Source: Tolypocladium sp. Sup5 PDA-1 | Lineage: Eukaryota > Ascomycota > Sordariomycetes > Hypocreales > Ophiocordycipitaceae | Assembly: GCA_000750105.3 (NCBI GenBank) | Contig: JPHH03000007.1 | Coordinates: forward strand, 1-64,000 | Length of the DNA: 64,000 nt | Direction: 5' to 3' | Shown: one piece after another, positions 45,587-55,749 of the stretch | Layout: the number at the start of each line of letters is the position of its first letter | Numbering within the stretch: position 1 is the first letter of the stretch | Made by a program: the position numbers and the translations under genes | Notes under the pieces: model-generated | The model's database searches: none | Told to the model about the DNA's origin: nothing | Seen by the model: only the letters and a program-made list of their open reading frames with translations

Positions 45587-47732
45587 ACGGGGGCGCCTTG
45601 TTGGTGGAGACTTGTGTATAACAGCTGCTTTCTAGACAGGTGCAATAGAGACCTGACGTCCTATCCGAGCATGCCTGAAGACCAGTGATACGACCCCGAG
45701 CCGAGAATCTGTGTTTCCGTAGTAGATGGCCCGATATCAGCATCTGCAAGAGCTGTGCAAGGGAGGTCAGACCGCCGTCGTCCCAACCAGGACACCCGGT
45801 GTGGCAGAAGCGAAGACATCGGAAACCTTCCTCTCAGGCCTTACCCTAGAGTACATCCCTTTTGAGCAGGTTTCGGTCAATGGAGCAAATACACCCTTCT
45901 CGTGTCGATATCATGCAGTTCGGAAAGTCTGGGTATCTCACATAAGCTTGAGACTTGGAAGTTCCCAGTTTTCAGCACGCTGAATGAGCGAGGGCATGTC
46001 TCTGTCGCGGCTGCAAGTCTAAACTAGGGAGTCGCGGTAAGCTATTTCCGTGTATCCAAGCTCCGGGAATTTGAGTTGTGTTCGTGAGCCTGTTAAGTCT
46101 TGGCTACAAGGGATAGTGGCCAAGAAATCTTTGCAGGAAGTTCCGGCCAGCCATCTTCGCACTCGACAAGCTCCTTATGCTCGGAATATGCAGGTTGTAA
46201 AGGTTGATAAGCTGTCGGCGAACAGTTGGCTTAGAAGCAGCTGGCCAAGAGGTTTGGCCGAGACACAAGGGGAAGTCGGCGTTCGGCAGCACCTCCATTC
46301 GCTACCCTCTTCTGGCGGCACTTGATTTCTACGGTCCTCCGGGATAACCTCCACACTGCGAGAACAGTAAGACGAGGCATCGCCATGCAAGTAGGGGACG
46401 TGAGTGCTGGATCATGGAACTAGTGCCGGAATATGGAACCTGAGAAACCTTGAGGACACGCCTGCGGCTCCGGACATCATTGGACCTGGTTGAGACGGAC
46501 GCGGGAAGAGTATCCGATGGCAACGCAGTGAGGCAACGGCACATGGCAACGTGGACGGCCGGAGGCCGCTCATGCACACACGGTCTTCGCGGAATCCTAA
46601 CGGCACTCCAAGGCGGCGCCAGGATGACTCTCATCCAAGTGCTGAGTCCGTTGGCTGGTAAGGAAGGAGAAGTGATCTGAAGCTCCACGACCGGCAACAT
46701 TTCGATCCTGAGAACGAAGCAGTAGGTAATTTTACAAGACTTGGGAGCCAGAGGGGTTTGCATGTATAATGCTACATGTCTTGGATAGCTGCGTGGACAG
46801 CAGTTGCAGGATAGCTCATTGGGACTTGATGGAGGCGTTAGTAGTTCAAGCACACTTTGGGCTTGTCGCCGCCGCCAGATGCAACCTCAAGTGTTTTGTG
46901 CACTCATATGATTTAGTAACAGCATGAGGAATATGGATAAAGACGGCCATAATGAACAGAGTGCTACTTTGTGATCTAGGTGTCGTGGTTGTGTAGACCG
47001 TCTTAAGTCGTCGATGTGCTCTAGGGTAGGTCGATAGTTCGGTAAGATGCCGCTCACCGAGAGCCCAACGCTGTGAGGAAGATTGATTGGCAATGGCATT
47101 TGCCACTCGGACAAAACTCTACCGGCTCTCAGCCGCAAATCATTGGATGATCGGGTGCCTTACCCGTCTAGCCGGGGGTGTACCTTTCGTACCTTGAAAG
47201 TACTTGCTCGTACTCGACAAACGATGCCAAGAGGATACCTCTGGGGATATTCAAACCGTCAGCTGTTTGAAGCAATTGTCACATCTCCAAGCTGCAGCAA
47301 ATCTCAGGAACAGCGCTGAAAAACTGCGTCATCGTCGTCATCGATCGATCAATGACCTGATGCTGCTGTGGAACTCTGGCGAGAACTCCATCAGCGCGGA
47401 GCACAGCACCTGGCAAAGTGTCCAATTGCCCTCTGCGACATGATGCGCGATTGGCAGATGACCACCATGGCGGCCTGTCGCCGTCGTGTGGGCTCACAGC
47501 GTACCCCGGAAACTGGGCTGACGAACGGTCTCTCAATCGCGGTGCTGCGCTCCTCGACAATGACGACAAGCCGCGCCAAGTTTGCGACGCGCTTCCATCA
47601 CGACGTCATTCCGCCGTGGGGGCCCAGATTGAGTGGGTTGGGGCCTTACCCCGCTAAGTCGGGATAAGATCAGCGCCTGCGGCCGCGAACCCTGGCACCA
47701 CTCGGTGGCGAAAGATGCATCAACTGCACCAC

Positions 47733-47742
47733 TACTCCGTAC
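47733..47742 (+). repeat. TACTCCGTAC intergenic 10-mer
   Basis: Copy of the repeated 10-mer in the gene-free region; no gene lies within about 2 kb. Confidence 0.6.
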
Positions 47743-49382
47743 ACAGCCAAAAGTCAATGACCTCACTTGCATTGGCCTTTGTGCACCGTGCCGTACCAAG
47801 TACTCTTCGTGCCTAAACAAATGCTACTATTACCGTAGTATTTGCGTCCATTCCCAAGCCACCATGCCCTACCCTGTGCCGTGGCTGGCGCCTGTCTGTG
47901 AACCCAACGGCCCAACGGCACTCAGGGTCGTCACGGGCTCGCAGATGCTGGCACTGTCCGGAGCATTCGATCCGGGCTGACACAGAGCGACGGGAAGCAG
48001 GCCAGTGCTCGGATCCGGGTCAAGGGCTAGTCGTCCCCGGGGCTGCTCGAACAGGGATGAAAAGAATGGAGGCCTTCCCCATATTTCGCCAGCCGCAGAA
48101 CATCTACCCTCCCTTGCCTCCAGGCCGACGGCTCAAGTCCTTGTGGCACTCAGCAGATTGCAACGCGATGTCGTGCGTATTCGAATTACAGTAGTGTGAG
48201 GTGAGTGAGCCCACCCTGCCGTATGTAGTGGTGCTGGTGAAGGCGGCCGAAATTGCCATGTCCGAGGAACATCGTGAAGTTCCAAAATCCCATGCACAGC
48301 ACCTGTTAGTTCAAGCAGCGGGAAACGCCACCGTCCAATTAGAGTCGCCAGAGCCCGTTTTCCTGGTTGGCAAAGAGGTTCGATCAAGGTACGGATATCG
48401 CGGGACGGAGGCAAACCCTGAGGGTTGGGAGGCTTGGCCAGCCACCGACGGTGGGCCAGAATGCCAGCATAGGGGGATGATCGCCGAATCTGGCCCAATG
48501 TCAACGCCCTCCACGACCACTCTGTTGCAATGCAGCGGGCGCCTGGATGTACATTTTGCAAGCCGCCGGTTGTGCCTCGTTGTCGTCGTCGGAGCTCTGC
48601 ATATTCATTCATAGGGCATCTTCTCCGTCCGATCGGCGACAAGCTTGCGGAGCACGGAGTGTCACCGCTCCAGCAGCAGTGGAAACGGGGGACAAAAGGA
48701 CACATGACCAGGCAAAAGCTGAGAGTCCAAAGTCGTCAACGTCCACAGGGGCCGCCTCTTCTGGGAATAGCTGCGGCTAGTACTTGGCAGGTCGCTGCGC
48801 CAGCTTGCTTTGACTTTTGGCCTGCATGGGCATCCACGATCGATATAGTCCGTATTTGATCCTCGAATCTCCCCGCAATCGACATTTGGGGGCACTCGGC
48901 GCGGCCAACAACTCGTTTCGAGCTCCGTCCGTCAAGTCAAGGCTTCGTCCTGCAGCCTGCCGATCGGATCTGCTGGTAAGCGCCTGGGTTCCTCTACGCA
49001 CCCCCAGACCCCAGGCTTGTTGTGTATGACCGCAACAAAGTCCAACTCGGTCGTGCCGAACAGCGTATGTGCACTGCGAGGTTGATCAGCCGTCGACGGG
49101 ATCGAGACGCGGCAGCCTTCAACTCCGAGTGACATACGCACGTCGTTGCGAAATACTTATGAAAAGCACGTCTCCGGCGACCGGCTCGACGTTCCTGAGC
49201 TTCTGGGGGCCCTTGGCCAGGGGTGAGAGTTGCAAAGTCGCCACCAAGGGTCCACGCAAGAAGGGTGCCACAAACTCAATTGTGTCGAGATGTGGTTTAG
49301 CCGCTATCGGCATGTGGCTCAGACTGGCCCGGTGCTACGAATACGGGACAGGGAGCTAGACGGAGGTACTACATGTAAAGGC

Positions 49383-50412
49383 ATGTACCTAAGGTACCTA
49401 TCCATTGGCCATGCCCAGCTGCCGTGGCCGTAGAATAATACAGACGTGCTCCCGTCGTCCCTCGGGAGTGGTACTTGCCGGAGACACGTTAGACCCTGGC
49501 GCCAAGTGGCCAGGCACCTTGTCATCTGGTCCATCACCCTCGCCCACACGACAGCCGCACTGCCCTACTGTACATTACATGGATGGGACGGAACCCACCG
49601 CCGTGGCTTACACGCAGCAACCACTGGGGACGGGCGTCTGTACGAAGGGCAAGCGGCCAACAGGAAACGCCGGGCTCGACGGCCGACGGAAACCAAACAA
49701 ACGGCGTTGCCTCGATCCACATCGGCGTTGCAATTTGCAACCTCCTTGTCTCTCCCGCAGGCTGCCCTCCCTAGACAAGCTAGAGAGCTAGTACATACTG
49801 TAGGTCTGCTCGGTGCTCTCCCGGTGGCGAATGTGGCTCCAGTGACAGCTCCAGGCAGCTCCCCTTCTCTTCTTCTTTTCCCCGGTGAATCCTCTTTTCA
49901 TAATTCCACGGCCAGCTGCTACTCCCTCGACTCCAGAGCGGATAAAGAAACCCCGGCTCTGGTCCTGACTCCCCACCCCTGGCAGCCCTTTGACATCCCG
50001 GGACCGGGGACTCGCACACAAATTATTAAGGTACCTTAGCCCTTAGCTGCAGGCTGCGTGGGACAAGAACAGCAGCCACGCCTGCGCTGGACAGAACCCT
50101 CGCTGGCCCCTCCAGCCCACTTCGCGCTCCCCAGCGCGTCGGGACGAGGTACGTGACCAAGGAGACGAGAGAGGGAGCTTGGCGGGAGAGCTCGAAATCG
50201 AGGCATCGAGAGAGTACCTTACTCCGCCTGACACGTCTTACAGGAACCTGAACGTGGGCTACCCAAGTACGGAGTACGGCTGGGTACCCTGCCTACCCGC
50301 CAACCCACTCGCCATACCTTCTGCTTCGGGCTGCTGCCGTATCTCGAGGTAGCTTGGGAGCCGAGCTGTACTGTAAAGGTACAGGTACCCAAGGTAGGTA
50401 GGTACCTTGCGT
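49383..50412. repeat. cluster of AGGTACCT-type palindromes
   Basis: GTACCTAAGGTACCTA lies at about 49385, AAGGTACCTTAG at about 50028, and AAGGTACAGGTACCC with AAGGTAGGTAGGTACCTT at about 50376-50409. The words are built from GGTACC and AAGGTA and form local inverted repeats. They resemble short dispersed words of fungal spacers; function unknown. Confidence 0.5.
50267..50276 (-). repeat. TACTCCGTAC intergenic 10-mer
   Basis: Inverted copy of the repeated 10-mer, close to the AGGTACCT cluster and upstream of the YTH gene. Confidence 0.6.
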
Positions 50413-50584
50413 TTCACTGAGCTGCGGCTCGTCGAGAGGCACAGGCTCGCCTTCTAATCCGCACGCCTCCAGCCTGCCTGCCCGTGCCTTTCCAACCTCA
50501 CCTCCCGCTGCCCGCCCCAGTTTCCTCTTTCTTGCATGCAGAATCTTACTTTACATCTCCCCGTCCAATCCAAGCCCTTGGCAG

Positions 50585-50631
50585 ATGCCTGTTTTGCAAT
50601 CATCGCCCCCGACTTGGCCACTCGCAGCTCG
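50585..50631 (+). other. possible first coding exon of the YTH gene
   Basis: An ATG at 50585 opens 15 codons plus two bases, up to a consensus donor (GTAAGT at 50632). Spliced to the acceptor that ends at 51489, the phase fits exactly and the frame runs without a stop into the YTH gene (MPVLQSSPPTWPLAAR then IKPVVPTEIAPS). The intron would be 858 nt, long for this genome. The alternative is that this is untranslated leader. Confidence 0.35.
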
Positions 50632-50715
50632 GTAAGTCCTTACCGGGCCCCCCCGGTACAAATGTACAAAACCCAGGGACTGGGGCTCATGATGATGGCA
50701 TTTGCCTCCCATGAC

Positions 50716-50725
50716 TACTCCGTAC
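50716..50725 (+). repeat. TACTCCGTAC intergenic 10-mer
   Basis: Copy of the repeated 10-mer inside the presumed leader intron of the YTH gene. Confidence 0.6.
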
Positions 50726-51541
50726 TTTGCCTGACAGTACTCTCAGTCCTGGCGCAACAAGCCACTGGCCTCTTCCATCTAACAAAATACCAAACAGTTA
50801 GCTACGAGGTATCGCTCTTGTAACGGGTGTCACCTTGAGACAACCTGCTGAGCCCTTGTTGCGCTCGAGCCTGGTTTCGCCGCTTCCCCTGTTAAACCGA
50901 CCAGGCCACAGAAAAGCCCTCTCAGGAGCTCACTCCAGCGTGCTGCGGAGGCAATCAGCCAGCAATTTTGCTGCTACTGTACATACACAGACCCCGAGCT
51001 TGTACCTCGCTTCACGAACGCCCTAGGTGGGCTTCAATCAGCCCTACCTCGGGTCCTTCTCCATCGTTGTACTGGGTTTCCCAGACTCTTGATACCACTG
51101 GAGAGATTGGCGCATCGGGGACAACGCCCCGGGCAGCCTCCGCTCTCCACACGTCTTTTGGCTTTCTACAGTACATACTACGGGGCAGCTGTACTCCCGT
51201 TGTAGAGCCTCCTTTTCCACAACTTGGCACCGACTAGCCACAGTGGTTGACCAAGGACAAGGGTTGTGTCCCCCAAGCTTGATTATCCTGTGGCGTCCTC
51301 GTCGGTGGCGGAATTCGAATTTCAGTCTTCCATCATAAGAGGAGGCACCTTAACATCGGGCTTACCGTGCCTAGGACTGGCACCGAAAGGACCCGATTCT
51401 GTCACGGGTAGTCTTCCCTTGCTTTCATTTGTCCCTGCAATAGCCACGAAACTCGTTGCCTCGACTACTGACGCTAACTGATACAACAGCATCAAGCCTG
51501 TCGTGCCGACTGAGATCGCGCCATCTCCTCTAGGATTTCCA

Positions 51542-53576
51542 ATGGGAGACCTTTCAACCCCTTCGACCCTGGGGGCAGCACAAACTGAGCCCATTTCCCA
51601 GAAGCATTCTGACGCTTCAGAAGGACACCCAGTCTTCGACGAAAAGCAGAGAGATACCAAACAGGACGCCGCCGCCCCGTCGCAGCCACCGCCGGTCATT
51701 GCCCACCATTTGTCTTCCTCTCAGCTCGACATGGCAACAGCACCACCGCCACCACCACCATATGGTCAACCCCAGGGACCTTACGATATGACGACGATGG
51801 CGAACAATTTACCTGCCGTTGGTTACCGACCTGGCCAATACCCGCAAGGGGGACAGAGATACAACCACACGACCTCGCCGCCGATGCTCCAGCAGATGCC
51901 ACATATGGCCCCGTACGGGGGACCGGCTCCCATGCATATGGCAAACCAAGGCTACTATGTTCACCAACCGCAGATGCCTCAATACTACGGCGCCGGTCCC
52001 GTGTCGCCGACTCAAACGCAACCAACGATGCATGCGAGGCAGAACGTCGCGTATTACCCGAACCAGATGATGATGAACCATGCACAGTCTGCCTTCTACT
52101 ACCCTCAAGCGAACCAGTATCCCGGGCAGCCGCAGAACATTGCGGCCAACATGATGCCCGGACAGTACATGGTTGGCAGCCCAAGCAGCCCCGATGCCCC
52201 AATGCTCCGCCCGACCGTGGACGGCTCGGGGACGCTGTCCCAAGTCCATGGGCAAGATCAGGGTATGGTTGCAGATACAACGCACCAAGGGAAGTTGACT
52301 AACCCTTCCTCAGACGAGTCGGGCAGCCGGCAGAACGCCGTTCGAGGCCCACCCAGGAAGCCCCGGCAGAGCGGTACGGAGTCTCACCCCTCTAGAACAT
52401 GTGTCGTGGCTAATCTCTTCTCAGGGCATGCCATCTGGATCGGAAATCTTCCACCACAGACCGACCTGATGAGCCTGGTTCACCATGTTTGCAAGGAGAC
52501 AGCAGGGCTCGAGTCCCTCTTCCTCATCTCGAAAAGCAACTGCGCATTTGCCAACTTCAAGGACGAGAAGACGTGCGTGGCTGCCCAGCAGAACCTACAC
52601 GATTCGAAATTCCAATCCGTCCGACTCGTCAGCCGGTTACGGAAAAATACTGTTGAAGGGGCTACGGGCTTGACGGCACCGACTGGGCCAGCGGCGGGCG
52701 CAACGAGCGGTACAGCGCAGGGCGATTTGGCTCAAGACAGCGCGGCTTCGGAGACGGATAGTCTGAGCCCAGTTGCCAGCCAGCCAGCCAAGCTCAGGGC
52801 GAACCCTGCCGGCGAGGGCAACGCTCAGCAAGACAAGTTCTTCATCCTGAAGAGCTTGACCCTGGAAGACCTTGAGTTGAGCGTTCGAACTGGCATCTGG
52901 GCAACGCAGTCTCACAATGAGGAGGTTCTTAACGATGCATTCCAGGTGGGTATTCAGGAACGCTGTGGAAACCAAGAACGGGACTAACCAAATCCAGACT
53001 TTCGACAACGTTTATTTGATATTTTCGGCCAACAAATCGGGCGAATATTTTGGATATGCAAGGATGGTGTCCCAGATCAACGGAGACCCATCTGCGGCGA
53101 TAGAGTTTGCCCCGAAAACGCAAGCCACGACGGCCTTGGACCTGCCTCAGGCGATCCCTACCGAAGCGACTGGATATGCGCCCAAAGGCAGAATCATCGA
53201 TGATTCGGCTAGAGGGACAATCTTTTGGGAGGCGGGCGGGGAGGATTTGGAGAGCGGGTCCGACAATGAAAGCGAAATCTCGAGTGACAGAAGCGCTGGA
53301 ACGGAAGAGGACACCAAGACCTGGGGGAAACCGTTCAAGCTTGAGTGGCTCTCAACTAGCAGGTTGCCATTCTACCGGACGAGGGGCTTGCGAAACCCAT
53401 GGAACTCGAACAGAGAGGTCAAGATTGCAAGGGATGGGACTGAGCTGGAGCCTTCTGTCGGGCGTAGACTCATTGGACTCTTCAACCGAGTACAGAGTCC
53501 TGTGCTGGTATCACCAGTTATGCGTCCGCCCATGACCATGATGCACGGCTTTCCCCCAATGCGGCCCTACGGCTAA
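51542..53576 (+). CDS. YTH-domain protein with RRM (m6A-reader type)
   Basis: Three exons, 51542-52373, 52425-52945 and 52998-53576, encode 643 residues. The first 270 are Pro/Gln/Met/Tyr-rich and disordered. An RRM follows (about 280-352, HAIWIGNLPPQT, CAFANFKDEKTC), then the YTH domain (about 415-612) with KFFILKSLTLEDL, GIWATQSHNEEVLNDAF, VYLIFSANKSGEYFGYARM, LRNPWN and VKIARDGTEL. YTH domains bind N6-methyladenosine in RNA; W436 and W528 match aromatic-cage tryptophans of human YTHDC1. The domain has two inserts, about 50 residues before W528 and about 20 after it. Intron 1 (51 nt) keeps the frame open, but removing it gives the smoother PRKPRQSGHAIWIGN. The start is uncertain: the ATG at 51542 is the first in the main exon, yet the frame is open to a splice acceptor at 51489. 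Confidence 0.88.
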
Positions 53577-54338
53577 TGGATGGATCCGACCTGCGAGGAT
53601 GTCGGATGTATGTTTTCCTGGAGGCGTTTCACCGTCGTCTCTGAAGGGACTGGTCGGGTCGCAAAGGCGCTTAAGAGGCATTCTATTGTTACAAGATGAC
53701 CATGGCCATATGGGAACAAATTGTATGGCTATATGCTGGACATGACGGAGATGAAACCTCTTGAATTCAATTTTAATGTGGCTCTCGCTGGAGCCTGTCT
53801 AAACCAAGTGTCTGTCTATGCCGTGACCATACCGATTTGAAGGACATGGTCATAACCAGTGAAGACTCCTTTCAAGTCAGTAGTAGTAGAAGTAGCAAAG
53901 GCACGAACGGTGCGCTTTCGCAGCTGGGATGGGTCTCACGGGTTCAGCAGAGCAGCCTCCATGAGCTCCACGAGCTCCAATGGACGAGTGGCATTCCCGT
54001 TTGGAACGAGATCTCAGCACTTAGCCAAGACATGAAGTTGAAAGCCAAGTGGCTTGCGAGTGGCGACATTCCCTAGTGCGGTCATGCTGTGGCTTGTTTA
54101 GGAGTTTAGACCCAAGTGCGGCCGCAGTGAGGAAACTTGGTGCTCCAATGAGCGTCCAAGGGTGCTAAAGGAGAAGATGCTACGGCCGGTGACGACAGTC
54201 ACTCTGACGCAGGTAATTGTGCAAAAGGACGGTCTCGGTGACGGCGCAGCCACTCTTGCTGCCCGACGTCAGTGCAGTTATCGAATCGCGATCTTGTTTA
54301 ATGTCGAAACTGGTGTTGAGATTGAATGGACAATTGAG

Positions 54339-54348
54339 TACTCCGTAC
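54339..54348 (+). repeat. TACTCCGTAC intergenic 10-mer
   Basis: Sixth copy of the repeated 10-mer, about 770 bp upstream of the HSP30 start. Confidence 0.6.
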
Positions 54349-54860
54349 AAGGAATAAGAGCTGAACGACGTCATTCCGTCATCGCTGACAGGGATACGTA
54401 GAGGCGCCCAAAATAGGCATGGCACCGTAACTAGATACCTTATGTAAGCCAGAAGAATGTCTATTCGCGCACGGACCATGTGCTCAACTTCCCGTAGTCA
54501 AGGGTCCTGGACTCCTACATAGGTCAACAGATCCATGAACACAGGCGTTTCGTTCACAGCAGTGAATCATCGTCTGTTCACGCTGACCTAGGCGGCGCTG
54601 CTCGCGTCTCGGATGAATTTACCAATATCCAATGATCTAGCGCTAACAATTGGTGCGGGCACAACGCTGGAGGTGGCCGTGAGCTGTTGCAAGTGCTGGC
54701 AGCTGCTGGAAGGTTCCACCGCTGTCCAGCCGTTTCTGGGCATCACCACCAGCGTCGGGAGGCCATTTGCAAGTGCAAATGTCAGCAACACGCCATGGAA
54801 CGCGCAATTCTTTGTTTCCAAGGCGCTTCTATTCGCTGCTCGTAACTTCTACAGATGCCT

Positions 54861-54869
54861 GGTGGCAAA
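54861..54869 (+). promoter_or_regulatory. GGTGGCAAA box (Rpn4/PACE-type word)
   Basis: The nine bases match exactly the proteasome-associated control element bound by Rpn4 in yeast. It directly abuts the heat shock element. Whether this fungus has an Rpn4-type factor that reads it is not known from the window. Confidence 0.4.
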
Positions 54870-54899
54870 TTTCTCGAGCTTTCCCGAAGTTTAGGGAAT
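54870..54899 (+). promoter_or_regulatory. six-unit heat shock element
   Basis: Thirty bases can be cut into six contiguous 5-bp units of alternating nTTCn/nGAAn: TTTCT, CGAGC, TTTCC, CGAAG, TTTAG and GGAAT. Four units are perfect, and the second and fifth differ in one base. This is the binding site of trimeric Hsf1. It lies 24 bp before the TATA box and about 210 bp before the HSP30 start. Confidence 0.85.
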
Positions 54900-54923
54900 G
54901 CTAGCCGTGCACCCTCCTTCGTG

Positions 54924-54929
54924 TATAAA
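54924..54929 (+). promoter_or_regulatory. TATA box of HSP30
   Basis: TATAAA, 24 bp downstream of the heat shock element and 178 bp upstream of the start codon. A CA/CT-rich leader follows, as expected for a strongly induced fungal gene. Confidence 0.7.
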
Positions 54930-55107
54930 GCAGCAGACTGTTCCTTGAACCTCGACTTCTCTCTTTTCCAGAACACTCACAAACACAACACTCAAGCCGC
55001 AACAAGCAGAGCACTTTATGCAATCTTGCAAATCAACTCTTCCTCGAAGACTCCCACGCAACCTGAAGCGAGTTTCTCTCAAGCCCACCACTACTCAAGC
55101 ACGCACA

Positions 55108-55749
55108 ATGGCCTTCTTCCCGCGAAACTTTTACAACGCCGACACCTCCTTCACCCCCCTCTTCCGCCTTCTCGACGACTTTGACAACTACTCTCGTCAG
55201 AGCGGCGGACAGCAGCATGGCCGACGCGGTGCAGTGCCCACCTGGCAGCCCAAGTTCGACATTCGCGAGACTGCCGACAACTATGAGCTCCATGGCGAAC
55301 TCGCCGGCATGAGCAAGGACAACGTCCACATCGAGTTCACCGAACCCCAGATAATGCTCGTCCGAGGCAAAGTTGAGCGAACCTACTCTGCCGGAACCCC
55401 GCCCACTGGCCAGATCGAAGATGCTGCCGTGAGCGGCGCCATCACTGAAGGCGAAGAGCCCAAGAGCTCGCACCGGGCGACCGTCGAAGACGACGACGAA
55501 ACCGTCAACACCCCCACGGAGTCGACGGCCGATGCAGTTGTCGAGCATCAGAAGACTGAGGAGAAGAAGCCCGCCGACAAGGCCAAGTACTGGCTCACGG
55601 AGCGCAGCATTGGCGAGTTCTCCCGCAGCTTCAACTTCCCCGGCCGCGTCGACCAGGACGCCGTCACTGCCAACTTCACGGACGGCATCCTGACCATTGT
55701 GGTCCCCAAGGCCAAGCCTCATGCATCCCGCCGCATCGCCATCAACTAA
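55108..55749 (+). CDS. hsp30: HSP30-type small heat shock protein
   Basis: One exon of 213 residues. It begins with MAFFPRNFYNADTSFTPLFRLLDDFD, the N-terminal arm of Neurospora/Aspergillus HSP30-type proteins. The alpha-crystallin domain follows (about 50-213), from WQPKFDIRETADNYELHGELAGM to the ending GILTIVVPK. It is interrupted by an acidic insert of about 80 residues (EDAAVSGAITEGEE, HQKTEEKKPADKAK), usual in fungal HSP30. The protein holds unfolding proteins in large oligomers during stress, in the cytoplasm. The C-terminus ends with RRIAIN, whose IxI-type word docks neighbouring subunits. The ATG at 55108 was chosen over the in-frame upstream start (55018, MQSCKST) because the conserved N-terminus begins there and the sequence before it is leader-like. 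Heat-induced transcription is strongly suggested by the promoter. Confidence 0.93.
   Translation: MAFFPRNFYNADTSFTPLFRLLDDFDNYSRQSGGQQHGRRGAVPTWQPKFDIRETADNYELHGELAGMSKDNVHIEFTEPQIMLVRGKVERTYSAGTPPTGQIEDAAVSGAITEGEEPKSSHRATVEDDDETVNTPTESTADAVVEHQKTEEKKPADKAKYWLTERSIGEFSRSFNFPGRVDQDAVTANFTDGILTIVVPKAKPHASRRIAIN

Larger units (their letters stand above)
45587..51541. other. 6-kb region without a convincing gene; right end probably 5' leader of the YTH gene
   Basis: All frames over this region are short and lack domains. It holds three TACTCCGTAC words (47733, 50267, 50716) and a cluster of AGGTACCT-type palindromes from 49383 to 50412. From about 50400 the plus strand becomes pyrimidine-rich, with a perfect donor GTAAGT at 50632 and an acceptor with branch point (GCTAACTGATACAACAG, ending 51489). 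This suggests a spliced leader of the YTH gene. No transposon, tRNA or rRNA was recognised. Confidence 0.5.
53577..55107. other. intergenic, YTH 3' region and HSP30 promoter
   Basis: About 1.5 kb without a gene; frames such as 53837-54076 have no signature. It carries a TACTCCGTAC word (54339-54348) and, at its right end, the regulatory sites of HSP30 described separately. Confidence 0.6.

Noticed and set aside
48360..48400. GGTTCGATC word resembling the B box of a tRNA gene
   Set aside because: The flanking bases do not form a T-stem, and no A box or acceptor stem is found at the proper distance.
55018..55107. N-terminal extension of HSP30 by 30 residues
   Set aside because: The text is leader-like and the conserved HSP30 start is at 55108.
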